A stretch of DNA of 64,000 nucleotides. Source: Diphasiastrum complanatum (Eukaryota; Streptophyta; Lycopodiopsida; Lycopodiales; Lycopodiaceae). The notes under the pieces were generated by a model that did not search any database, was not told where the DNA came from, and saw only the letters and a program-made list of their open reading frames with translations. Position numbers and translations under genes: made by a program. The stretch is from contig CM055096.1 in the NCBI GenBank assembly GCA_029204225.1, positions 63,331,240-63,395,239 of the forward strand. Direction: 5' to 3'. Positions 11,306 to 21,055 of this stretch are shown in pieces. Position 1 is the stretch's first letter; every line of letters begins with the position of its first letter.

Positions 11306-11428
11306 TCCATCCGACGATAGGTTATAAGTTTGCATCCAACAAGTTTGCACCGACAAGATGCATTCGATGACTCATTCTTCATCCGACGACTCATTTGCAT
11401 CTAACGAGTCCATTGCATCCGACGTCTG
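11306..11428 (+). repeat. Cluster of TGCATCCGACGA words, 3' side of pol
   Basis: Seven variants of the same word seen at 5206-5520 lie here, near 11306, 11331, 11346, 11359, 11378, 11396 and 11414, in the same orientation. As on the 5' side, an A-rich tract (aaaaaatcaaaaatattttt) borders the cluster. Confidence 0.85.
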
Positions 11429-11443
11429 ACCTAGAATTTTTGG

Positions 11444-11450
11444 TATAAAT
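11444..11450 (+). promoter_or_regulatory. TATA box before the accessory ORF
   Basis: The sequence tataaat lies about 20 bp after the last word of the cluster and 57 bp before the ATG at 11501. A start of transcription about 30 bp downstream would leave a leader of about 25 nt. The minus-strand element has a TATA box in the matching place (53091-53097). Confidence 0.5.
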
Positions 11451-11500
11451 ATGTCGGCCGCCCAGTTCATTCTTACTTCACACAATTTTCGGACAAGTTC

Positions 11501-11890
11501 ATGACTGGTTGGCAAATTTTTGAAGATCTTCCTGTGTTCTGATATGATCCAGCCGCTCTTTATTGCATTCTGACCACGCTCAATCCCTCTTTCTTTTTAT
11601 CCATCCTCCATCGCTTCTAGATCGCATTCTCCTTAAAGTGCAAGGAACTGGGAGGTGCGTGTGCTTATCTTACAAAGTACCCTTATACGTACAAGGCATA
11701 TCTGCTAAGGATCTCCCTCGAGATCTTTGCCATGTTGGGAGAATCCTACGAAGGCTGCCAGAATATGTACAATTGGGCCGGATTCATCTCCCGACAACTC
11801 ATTATTGCCCTACAGAAGAGAGTTGCAGAAGAGAGCCCCAATTACCTGCTTGGGCTGCTGGTAGCCGAGGCTATACACCATCAACAGCTT
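11501..11890 (+). pseudogene. Accessory ORF downstream of pol, element 1
   Basis: From the ATG at 11501 one frame reads MTGWQIFEDLPVF, a stop, then YDPAALYCILTTLNPSF, a second stop at about 11618, and then an uninterrupted stretch of about 90 residues to 11890. That last part is helical and amphipathic in appearance (ISLEIFAMLGESYEG, FISRQLIIALQKRVAEE, LLVAEAIHH). I do not recognise a family. It sits where Athila/Tat elements can carry an extra or env-like ORF. It resembles, weakly, the minus-strand ORF at 52260-52977. It is cut at about 11930 by copia C sequence. The overlapping longer frame from 11563 looks like a shadow. Confidence 0.5.
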
Positions 11891-11929
11891 TAGCCTCGCC
11901 TTCTCCACAAGCTGCTATGTTTCATGAAC

Positions 11930-12290
11930 ACTGCGTCAAGAGGAAACATGACAGGCCGTCACAACTTTGCCGATAAGGCAATAGCACTTTGATTATCACA
12001 AAGTAAAATTGTAGGGCTGTTCTGATATAGATTGACATCTGACAACAAATTTTTCGACCAAAACGCTTCCTTAATATATTGAGAAGCAGCAATATATTCT
12101 GCTTCAGTAGAAGAAAGTGCGATAGAGGCTTGCTTACGACTGTTCTATGAAATAGGACCGTCGTTGAAGAAGAATGTAAATCCAGATGTGGACTTACGAC
12201 TATCTGCATCTCCTCCCCAACTTGCATCAAAATAGCCACTGAGCTAATGAAGATTGTCGTTGTTGACCTCTCCATAGTAGATGCACTGGT
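11930..12290 (-). pseudogene. pol: Copia C RNase H, middle part
   Basis: On the minus strand the frame reads LSGYFDASWGGDADSRKSTS, GFTFFFNDGPIS, KQASIALSSTEAEYIAASQ, LLCDNQSAIALSAK. This is the copia RNase H with its conserved first Asp (DASWGGD), Glu (STEAEY) and Asp (CDNQSA). RNase H removes the RNA strand during reverse transcription. Two stops break it. Its continuation (SKHIEIRYHY onward) is absent here but is found at 18.83-19.09 kb, which suggests that these two pieces were once next to each other. Confidence 0.85.
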
Positions 12291-12296
12291 CCATGG

Positions 12297-12504
12297 TTTA
12301 GGGCACTTTTGGCATTCTGTAAGATAGTATCCCCTTTTTGCTTGTCACCTTAAACTGTGTAGAAACACAGTGTTTCGCCTTTTCTTTGTCTGTGCGAAAT
12401 TGCATGTAAATATGCAGACTGCGTAACAATGTTAGTAAATATGCAGCATGAATGGAGGCAGATTAAAATGGGATTTAGGAGAGCTAGAGGGAATAAATCC
12501 AACA
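12297..12504 (-). repeat. Copia C LTR fragment, 5' LTR start
   Basis: This 208-bp stretch matches 18620-18831 (first part of the full C LTR, minus strand). Its TGTTGG end at 12504 is intact and abuts copia B gag sequence. The other end is fused to the C RNase H fragment. It therefore looks like the 5' LTR of a minus-strand C element that lost most of its interior. Confidence 0.85.
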
Positions 12505-13968
12505 CTGCTATCACCAACTGGAGACTAAAAGATGACAACGCATTTGCCTACATCACTCTCAACATAAAGGACACCCAATCAGTCATATAAGAGTTGTTCA
12601 GACTGCTAAAAATGCATGGGACATTCTAGCAACTCTCTATGATATCAGGGACCTTACCTCCAAACTCCATTTAAGAAAGAGATTTTTCTCCCTGAGAATG
12701 ATTGAGGGAACAAGTGTTTTGAGTCATCTTAACACTTTTCAAATCTCATAGAGCAAATGAATTCAACTAACTCGGAAATTCAAAATTTCGATGTTTTTAT
12801 AATTCTATTTTTGAGTCTGCTTGAAGCCTATGAAAATTGGGTAATGAAAATTTTGATCCAAGAGAATCTAACTCTATCAAGAGTAATCTCACTTCTTCTA
12901 CAATAAGAAATTAGAAGATCAGCTTCCTCCTCAAGATCGGATCCTCTAGCACTGTATTCCAAACATCAGAAGTTTAGATCAAACAAATCTACCCAGTCAG
13001 ATTATCCTGACAAAAGGAGCAAAATGCAATCTGGGTTGGATTTTTACTCTGGGTCAAATTTTTCTCTAGGGTCGAATTTTGAGTTTTGATCATTCCAGCC
13101 AAAGCAGAGTCTATTCTACAAATACTGTAAGAGAACTGGCCATCTTATCAGAGGCTATAGAACTTTAAAATTCAACAATGAGAAGAAGCAACAGTTCCAA
13201 CAATAAGCAAATTCTGCTTCAGCCAATTTCGATCCAGCAACAAAATAAAGATGAAGCAGCCTTCTTGGCCGAGGTCAAAAAAAATCATGATATCGATTCC
13301 TGGTACCTAGACTTGGGAGCAACTCAACATATGACTCACCACAAGGACTAGTTCAAAGACTATTATTCATACACCCACTCTCAAATTATACAACTTGGTG
13401 ACAAATCAAAACATACTATTGAGGGTGAAGGAACAGTTAGGGTTGAATTTTAGAGTGGTGAAGTCAAGTTGTTGACCAACGTTCTCCACGTTCCAAATCT
13501 AACCAAAAATCTACTCTTGGTTAGCAGAATTACAGATTTGGGTTGGAAGGTTGAATTTGACACACAAGTCTGCACAATTTTTGACAAGTCCAGGAAAGTT
13601 TTAGCTTTCGGGAGAATAAGTGGCAATCTTTACAAAATCAGCCATTACAATTCTTCTAATTGTCAAGCTCTTTACACTTCCACTTCTGAATTAGTTGATA
13701 TGCCTTTGCATTTCAGATTAGGCCATCATAATTGTAATAGTATTCAACAAATGTCCAAATAGAATTTAGTACAAGATCCGTCTTTAACTAGCAAATTCGA
13801 TACTCCATGCAAAGCTGTATCACCAGCAAGCATGCTCGAAGTCCATCTACTTTCAAATCAGCTCACACTTCTATAGATTTGCTAAATCTTGTACACATGG
13901 AAATTTGTGGCCCTATGCAAACTATTTTCATAGGGGGAGCTATCTACTTATTGACTTTTATTGATGAC
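12505..13968 (+). pseudogene. gag: Copia B gag, protease and start of integrase
   Basis: Gag starts within its N-terminal half (NWRLKDDNAFAYI), frameshifts several times, and includes a zinc knuckle (FYKYCKRTGHLIRGY at about 13110-13160). The protease is near 13300 (WYLDLGATQHMTHH; the catalytic Asp-Ser-Gly is changed to Asp-Leu-Gly). The open frame 13469-13762 covers VPNLTKNLLLVSRI to the pre-integrase HHCC start (LGHHNCNSIQQMSK). The integrase core starts near 13880 (LVHMEICGPM) and reaches LLTFIDDC at 13968, where it changes to family A sequence. Three short GGGTCGAATTTT-like words lie in the gag linker (13031-13084). Confidence 0.85.
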
Positions 13969-15842
13969 TGTTGGATATAGTGAGGTGAGTAAAGCCTACA
14001 AGATTTACATTCATTCTACTAACAAAGTGATTGTTGGTAGAGATGTCATTTTTTATGAGGGGAACATTCCAAAAGTGTCTTCAAGCATGATTGATGTTAG
14101 TGTGGATGGATCTAACATTCTTGATGTTATGAGAAGGATCCTTCTTTGGATGGTGATGATGATGGACCTTCATCAAGTCAAAAGCCAAGGAGAACATCAA
14201 GAGAAAGACAAGTACCTTCAAGGCTCACATATGATCAAAAGGGTAAGCAAGTAGTTTCTGGAAATTATGTTGCTTTCCTAACCTCTTTGGATGAGCCTAC
14301 AAGTGTAGATCAAGCAAGGAAAGAAGATGAGTGGATCCAAGCAATGGATCTTGAGTATCAAGCTCTTATGAAGAACGGAACATGGAGATTGGTGGAGTTG
14401 CCTAAGGACAAGAAAGCTATTGGATGCAAATGGATCTTCAAGGTGAAGACAAACCAAGATGGATCTATCAACAAGTACAAGTCAAGATTAGTGGCAAAAG
14501 CATATGCACAACAACAAGGGATTGACTATGATGAGACCTTTGCACCCGTGGCAAAGATGGTAAGCATTTGAGTCATCATTTCACTTGCTACACTTTATGG
14601 ATGGGATCTATGGAAAATGGACATTTCAAATGCATTCTTGAATGGTGATCTTGAGGAGGAAGTGTACATGACGCAGCCCGAGAGCTACATTTCATCAACA
14701 AAGCCAAAGCATGTGTGTCTTCTACAAAAGAGTTTGTATGGCCTTAAGCAAGCACCAAGGAGTTGGTATGCTAAGCTTAACACTTTTTTACTCTCTCAAG
14801 GCTTTGTTATGAGTGAGTATGATCATTCACTTTATTATAGGTTTGCTAGAAATGATGTTACCATCTTGCTAATCTATGTGGATGATATCATCTTGAGTGG
14901 TGGAGACAATCAAGATGTGGAGGATATCAAGAATGCTGAAGGAGTTTGAGGTGCATGATCTTGGTAATTTGCATTACATTTTGGGAATAGAAGTCATTAG
15001 ATCTTCTCAATCTACTTTCATTTGTCAAGAGAAGTATGCTAATTCTATTCTAGAAAGATTTCATATGGTAGATGCAAAAGCTATTGATACACCTATGGAG
15101 TCTCATGTAAAGCTAACCATAAGAGGTAATGAAATATCCTTCGAGGAAATTACTCTCTATAGGAAGCTAGTTGGTTCACTCATCTATCTAACCATTACTA
15201 GACCAGATCTAAGCTATTGTGTTGGAAGATTGAGTCAATTCATGCAAGATCCTAGTGAGGAGCATTGGAAGCTAGGAAAGCGAGTTTTGAGGTACATCAT
15301 TGGAACTCGAGATTTTGGCATATTGTATGAGGGATCATCACCTAATTTTTTTGGATTTTCAGATTCGGACTATGCTGGAGATGTAATGGATAGGAAATCC
15401 ATTAGTGCTCATTGTATTTTCATAGGTGATGGAGCTATATCATGGATGTCAAAGAAACAAGCCACTATCTCAATGTCATCTAGTGAGGTCGAGTACAAAG
15501 CTCTTACACATTGCACAAAGGAGATGGTATGGATCAAGAGGATGATCAAGGATCTTCACTTGCTGGATTTTTCAGAGAGTCGAATCATCTTTTGTGACAA
15601 TCAATTAGCCCAAAGATTGGCATCCAATCCTATCTTTCATGCTAGGAGCAAGCATATTGAGATACAATATCACTTTGTGAGGGAGCAAGTCATTGCAAAG
15701 GAGGTGGAGCTTCAAAATGTGTCTTCAAGGGAATGTGTGGCTGATATCTTCACCAAAGCATTGGAAAATGACTTGTTCATGAAGCATAGGACTTCACTTG
15801 GAGTACTATCAAAGTCTATGCTAAAACTAGTTGAAGAGGGAG
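13969..15842 (+). pseudogene. pol: Copia A2 integrase end, RT and RNase H
   Basis: From GYSEVSKAYK onward the sequence is family A, parallel to 1345-1740. RT begins at GTWRLVELPKDKKAIGCKW (about 14380) and includes KMDISNAFLNGDLEEEVYM (near 14620) and the catalytic YVDD (near 14875, LLIYVDDIILSGG). RNase H has DSDYAGD (about 15365) and SSSEVEY (about 15478), with the conserved CDNQLA near 15595. The chain ends with LKLVEEGV and a stop at 15845-15847. Breaks: a frame change near 14150, TGA at 14569 in place of an Arg codon, and a frameshift near 14940. RT and RNase H are otherwise nearly complete. Confidence 0.9.
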
Positions 15843-16471
15843 TGTGAGAGATTCAACTAGTTTCATCATATTTGCTATATTTCCATATTTGGCATATTGA
15901 CGCAAAAACTTGTTTTAGACTTAGAGATTGACTTTTCAAAGTTCATTAGTCTAAATGTCATTTGAATAAACACTTTTTGAAAGCGTGGGAAAGTTAAAAT
16001 GCGAGTTTGAGTAGATTCAAATTTGAATAATTGGGTACATTGAATCTAGACCAAAAAATAGTAGGGTTTGCATTTTGGACGGAAAGCCAAGTGGCCAGAT
16101 AGGGTTGGACCTGTTATAAAAGGATGTAACTCGTGGAGAGAGTCATCTTCTCTCTTCTCTATCTCATTTCATGCTTATACATGGTTCTCTTGGGTTCTAC
16201 TATCCATTGGTGCACTATCTTGGTGATTGCTTGCAATTCTATGTGTAGAATGGTCATTTATTGTTATTTTCGGATCCACACGTGTGAAATACAGTAGCTT
16301 GCTGGTTTTGTATAGACAACAGCAGTAATTTATCATTTCATTCAAGTTGGATCAAGTTCTATTAGTGTTTGCATCTCATTTTGTGTGGATACTGATTTTC
16401 TACATTGGTGAGATTGGTTAACCAAAGATCATTTAAGTGGATTGGATCTTAAGGATCTGAAATCTTTCACA
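15843..16471 (+). repeat. Copia A2 3' LTR, complete
   Basis: The LTR starts TGTGAGAGATT after the purine tract gttgaagagggag and ends AATCTTTCACA, giving inverted termini TGTGA...TCACA. Length is 629 bp. A TATA-like 'ttataaaagg' is near 16115. The right end matches the LTR end that abuts the primer-binding site at 24848-24860, which fixes the boundary. Confidence 0.85.
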
Positions 16472-16696
16472 GATAGTCTCTCATTTTGAGTGTAAAGAAT
16501 TTTTTTATTTGTTGGTACCACATCTCTTGACAATCGCTTCAAGCCATAAAGAGTCTTCTTTAATATGCATACATTGTTGCTTCCATTTTTTATATTCAAA
16601 ATATTGATGCATGTTGTTCCTTGTCGATCTCCTTGGCCGTCAAAGTAGCTCGTCCATTTCTAGTCAATCGCTTTCATCCTCATCCAATGCTTCATT
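16472..16696 (-). pseudogene. pol: Copia RT scrap
   Basis: On the minus strand, broken frames spell an acidic stretch (EALDEDESD) and then pieces resembling KKTLYGLKRLSRD and WYQQIKKFFTLK. These fit the copia RT segment after the catalytic-palm start (LKKSLYGLKQ...WY). No family could be assigned. The B LTR begins directly after it, so it may be the target into which B inserted. Confidence 0.45.
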
Positions 16697-17509
16697 TGTT
16701 GGAATTCGATGCTCAGCCTCAAATCCATTTGCTAATGAGCATCCTGAAAACTTTACAAAACCAAGAAAACAAAAGGCTCGAGTTTTTCCAGAAGATTGAA
16801 AAATCAGTATCAGATTTTTTCGACCCAATGTCAAGCCTAACAATTTTCCGACCCTGGATTGGATCGGGTCTAATTTTTCTGACCCTGGATCAGATCGGAT
16901 CGAATCAGGTCTAATTTTTTTGACCCTGTGAGAATTCAACCCTTAGTATATTTTCGACCCAGTGTAATTTTTTGATCCTCTGTATAAAATCCGACCCAGA
17001 GTAAAATTCGATACTGTCGGTCAGTAATCTGAGCCAACGACCTGGCGTTGATAGTCCGCCTACATTGTACAGTCTGAGGCGGCTGTAATAACTAGAGAAA
17101 ATATTAGTTATAGATATTTTGAGTAGTATATCTAGATATAAATCTTCATCTAAAAACAGCTTCAATGATTCTGATAATCTTCTGATATCTAAAACTTCTG
17201 ATAATTGTTTCTATCAATTCATTCAGATTGTTCCGTTGCATGTGTTATCACACACAACGATCATAGTTATCACTCTGTAGCCAATGTTATCACGCTCAAC
17301 CAGCTGAAGTAATCACTTCATGCGATTGTACTCCTTGTTGATATTAATCATAGTACATTTTGTCTCCACTCAGTTGTTGTTCCATTGTGCATTTTCTGAT
17401 TCCTCCATTTTGAACGTTCTGCTGCTAACTTTGGCGCTTCCGATCCCGCTGCCCACTCACTCAAGCTTCCACTCAGTCTTCCGCTGCAAATGCACACTGA
17501 TTTCCAACA
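16697..17509 (+). repeat. Copia B 5' LTR, complete
   Basis: The LTR runs from TGTTGGAATTCG to TTTCCAACA and is followed by the primer-binding site. Length is 813 bp. It contains about nine variants of AATTTTCCGACCCTGG between 16812 and 17016, spaced about 20-40 bp. A partner copy, truncated, lies on the minus strand at 21779-22420. Confidence 0.85.
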
Positions 17510-17521
17510 TGGTATCAGAGC
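17510..17521 (+). other. Primer-binding site of copia B (Met-tRNA type)
   Basis: The bases tggtatcagagc follow directly after the LTR end. They are complementary to the 3' end of plant initiator Met-tRNA, as usual for copia elements. Confidence 0.85.
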
Positions 17522-17652
17522 GAGCAGTTCAGTAATCTGCACATTGTCTAGGGATTATCAAGACTTGTCTCTACCAAGTCGTTGTTCTAGCAAGTGCGCA
17601 GCCAACAGTATTATGAAATCGTTGTATCTACCAACAATCTCACTCAACCAGA

Positions 17653-17805
17653 ATGGATCTATCTTCTAGTTCTTCTATCACCGAGAGACTCGATGGAAGT
17701 AACTACCATATCCGGAAGTTCAAAATGAAGACCAAACTATTAGCCAAGGAATTGTGGGACGTTGTTGACAGCACAGAACTGAAGCCATAAGGTGAAGCAA
17801 CTACT
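17653..17805 (+). pseudogene. gag: Copia B gag start
   Basis: An ATG at 17653 opens MDLSSSSSITERLDGSNYHI, followed by WDVVDSTELKP, a stop, and GEATT. This is the usual N-terminus of copia Gag (serine-rich start, then the LDGSNYxxW-type motif). It is cut exactly at the border of a C LTR at 17805. Its logical continuation (NWRLKDDNAFAYI) is found at 12510, on the other side of another C LTR border. Confidence 0.75.
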
Positions 17806-18831
17806 TGTGGGAGAGAGAGGGAAGATTTATGACGAACATGAACGAGAAACGAACGAGAAAGGAACTCGAACAGAAAATGTTCATGCACAGCGGAATGAAC
17901 TATACGACTCTCTCTGTAAGCATGACTATGCCTATCAGAATGAACTTTAGTGATAGAAATCACGGTCATTCTAGATTACGTAGCCAAATATTAATAGATA
18001 AAGCGCCAGAAGAATAATTTGTTGCGAATAGCAAGACAAATTATATGTCGCGAATGATTCACGAAGAGCTAGACTATGCTCGATTGATAATCAGTCGCGA
18101 ATGATTTGCGAAAGACAAGACTAAATGTTAATCATCTATTACCAGTAAGAACAACTAGAAAGATCAGACAAAATGAATGATAAGCATAGCAATATTAACA
18201 TAGATATGAACGCAGAACAATGAACTGTATCAGATTAAATATATCATATATACATGTCAATAATGTGGTAGAGCACAATACAGTAGCGGACAAAATCGCG
18301 TGCCCTACAAAGCTTATTTCAATCTGTAAAAAAAAAAGAATTAAACCTTATTTCTGACAAAATGAAAAATCAATGCTCTAGACATCTACTTCGTTTATGT
18401 CGTCTTCTTCTGCTCTCTTCATCATCTCTTACATGAATGGTGTCCGGTATATATATATTACATAATATTACAGGTGTGCAGATGTGAAAGTGCATGGGGT
18501 GAGCGTGAAAAGGGTGCGACATCAACTAGTGCTGAAGTGAACGTTGGTGATGATGCAAAAAGTGTGTCACTCTTACGAATGGCCTTAGGATAAAATTTAC
18601 AGGGTGCCTTAGCTTTTAGGGCACTTTTGGCATTCTGTAAGATAGTGTCCCCTTTTCGCCTGTCACCTTAAACTGTGTAGAAACACAGGGTCGTGATTCT
18701 TTCGCCTTTTCTTCGTCTGTGCAAATTTGCATGTAAATATGGAGACTGCGTGACAACATTAGTAAATATGCAGCATGAATGGAGGCAGATTAAAATGGGA
18801 TTTAGGAGAGCTAGAGAGGATAAATCCAACA
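17806..18831 (-). repeat. Copia C 3' LTR, complete
   Basis: Read on the minus strand the LTR starts TGTTGGATTTATCC at 18831, preceded by the purine tract aaggggggg, and ends at 17806 against copia B gag. Length is about 1026 bp. It matches 48977-50120. It holds repeated phrases around TCGCGAATGATT (18010-18115) on the plus strand. Confidence 0.8.
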
Positions 18832-19090
18832 CCCCCCCTTAATCTGGATCCATGAATGCCTTGATCTTTAGACTGAGCAATGCACAAAATTTGTTGTGTG
18901 CATTAATACTGAGTGCTTTCGTGAAGATGTCTGCAACCATGTCCTACGTTATGCAGTACGTTAAGCTTACCTCTTTGTTGAGAACCTTGCCCCTGATGTA
19001 GTGATATCTGATCTCAATGTGCTTACTCTAGAATGAAATCTAGGGTTTACCATGCTTTATGGTGGCACACAGATCACCTGTAGAGCAATC
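18832..19090 (-). pseudogene. pol: Copia C RNase H C-terminal end
   Basis: The minus strand reads SKHIEIRYHYIRGKVLNKE in broken frame, then DMVADIFTKALS and KFCALLSLKIKAFMDPD before a stop and the polypurine tract. This is the classical copia pol C-terminus (ADIFTKAL box). The same end is found at 50121-50345. Upstream RNase H is missing at about 19090. Confidence 0.85.
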
Positions 19091-19904
19091 CTGCAATCTA
19101 CCAACAAATATGAGGCTAGAGCATAATCTAGAATGCTACAGATTAAAGCAATACTAATTCCTCACAAATAGAGAAAATACATAATCATAATAATGTATGA
19201 AGAATGCCTTCTACTCGAGTTAGAGAGAGAATACCAAAAACAAGCAAAATAGCATGAGATCCAATTTTGACATTCTGACATTACCAAAGCTTGATTCATC
19301 ATTAGAAATGAATGAGAACCATATGTACATATATAGGAGAGCCAAAATTCATGGTACTACTTGCATCCAATGCATTTCCTACACCTATTCAAGTGTAAAC
19401 TACTACCATATTGACACCTAATAGCTTGCATGTTGAAATTGCACCTAACTTCTATCTACTTTGTCCAAATGTCAATTTCTCAACTAGATATGTACAAAAC
19501 TACATGCATGTGTCCAACACTGTATTTGCATGTCTTGCATGTGGCTTCCCTAGATGAATTGGACATGTGTAGAACATGTATACTTACTTGCATATTGCAT
19601 GCATGCACTCTAACTGACTTTGCATGTCATCCACTTTTATGCATGTCTACAAATCTAGATCTACCTAACTCAAACTCGTCCTAATCTACCAGGTCATCTG
19701 CTCAATTCACATACCTTTGATATATACAAAGGAACAAAGTGATTATAGTCCAAATATGACCATCTAGACATTGTGCACGTCATGTAGCTCGAGTTTGTAC
19801 ATGCTAAAGAATGATATTTACAACTTGTAAATGCACAAGCAAGATGATTTTCCTCATCAACCCCTATAGACAAGTTGGATGGCTTTTTATTCTTCACAAT
19901 TGCA
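19091..19904. other. Non-coding stretch with GCATGT words
   Basis: No gene is recognised. Between 19425 and 19652 about nine TTGCATGT or ATGCATGT words occur (for example 19425, 19501, 19526, 19534, 19594, 19619, 19639). A short-word cluster just ahead of a coding remnant resembles the leaders of the two Athila/Tat-like elements, so this may be the leader of a further element. Confidence 0.45.
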
Positions 19905-20918
19905 AAGTGAAAGGGCCAAGAGACTGGAGGAGCAAAATCAATTTTCAAATCAACTCCAGTCCCTTCAGGCAGTGCAAGACCAGTTTGAGCGCTGGTTAGA
20001 TCTCTTGACTCAGGAAATAAGAGACTAACTGATGCGATGACGACAATTAAGCAATCAATAAGGCCGTAGGATATCAATGTACCAATTTCGTCTGTAGGAG
20101 CGGCAGTAAAAATGGAGAAGTATGTCTCCTTGATTCAAAAGCACGAAAGCCTAAAGAGGAACCAACATATTTTAGAAGAAAAAAACAAAAAGAAGCTGTC
20201 AGCACTCCGGGAAAGCGTCAATAAAGTCCAAGAGGAACTTCTCTTGTCAAAGCAACAAATGGACCTCATTTGGAATACATCTTGTAAACTCAACGTAGAA
20301 ATATCAATGTAGAAGAAACATGACCATAATGATGATGTTGGAGCACCTGAACAAAGCCTATCCATCAACCAACGAGGTGCTGGTCTTGGCATGCCATATC
20401 AAGGGTCCAATGCTGGCTCTCTCCACAAACATGTCGTGGACTCCTCCACCTACATTCAGTTGCCTCACTCATCTTCTTATTTTTCTGATACATTTTCATC
20501 TTACCAACCATCATTTTCTCCATTTACTCATTTGACCACCTCCGCATTCACTTGACACCATACCCACCACATCTTCTCTAAAATCTGATGACCATTTTTA
20601 AAACAATTTGTTTCGCCAACGGCTCAATATAACCTCATAACTAACCCACCACCCTCTTCTCGTAAACCATTCTCACCTCTTTCACCACCTGACTTTAATT
20701 CTTTTGATCAATATCCACTTGATGAGACAATGCAACCTTCTGTGGGACTTACTCCATCTCCTCCGAAAAGTAAGAGTGACACCTTCGTTGGATCAAAGCC
20801 CGAGGGTTCTACTTCAAAGGTTCCTGATACCAAAAGTGCCATTGCACTAGATGACTACTTGGAAAGGCCCTTAAGGAAGCTGTCAGAGATCCATAGAGAA
20901 GATCAAAAGATGATATGA
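19905..20918 (+). pseudogene. Coiled-coil and Pro/Ser-rich protein remnant
   Basis: The plus strand carries a heptad-rich segment (RAKRLEEQNQFSNQLQSLQA, about 19907-19965) and after a frame change a second one, open from 20112 to 20312 (SLIQKHESLKRNQHILEEKN). A long Ser/Pro/Phe-rich part follows to about 20720, then a Lys/Ser-rich frame at 20730-20918 ending in DDYLERPLRKLSEIHREDQ. Stops occur at about 20310, 20550 and 20585. I do not recognise the family. A gag-like or accessory protein of a retroelement is possible because of its surroundings. Confidence 0.4.
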
Positions 20919-21055
20919 TGATTGCAAAGAGTCCAATGAATTTCAGAAGACCTACAAGAAGGGAGAGCGAGGAGGGGCAAAGAAAGTAACAGTTGAAGTA
21001 TCTAAAACTCAGTAGCCTTGTAAATGCCCTATGACCACAGCCCTCCTGCACGATT

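Noticed and set aside
11563-11976. 137-aa plus-strand frame as the accessory protein
   Set aside because: The frame from 11501 has better composition, a matching helical pattern in element 2, and a TATA box upstream. The 137-aa frame is Pro/Arg/Ser-rich, overlaps it in another phase, and runs into copia C sequence.
17805-18017. 70-aa plus-strand frame (basic, Glu/Arg-rich)
   Set aside because: It lies wholly inside the copia C LTR and is not coding.
19694-20077. 127-aa minus-strand frame
   Set aside because: It lies opposite the heptad-rich plus-strand remnant, and it has no motif of its own.
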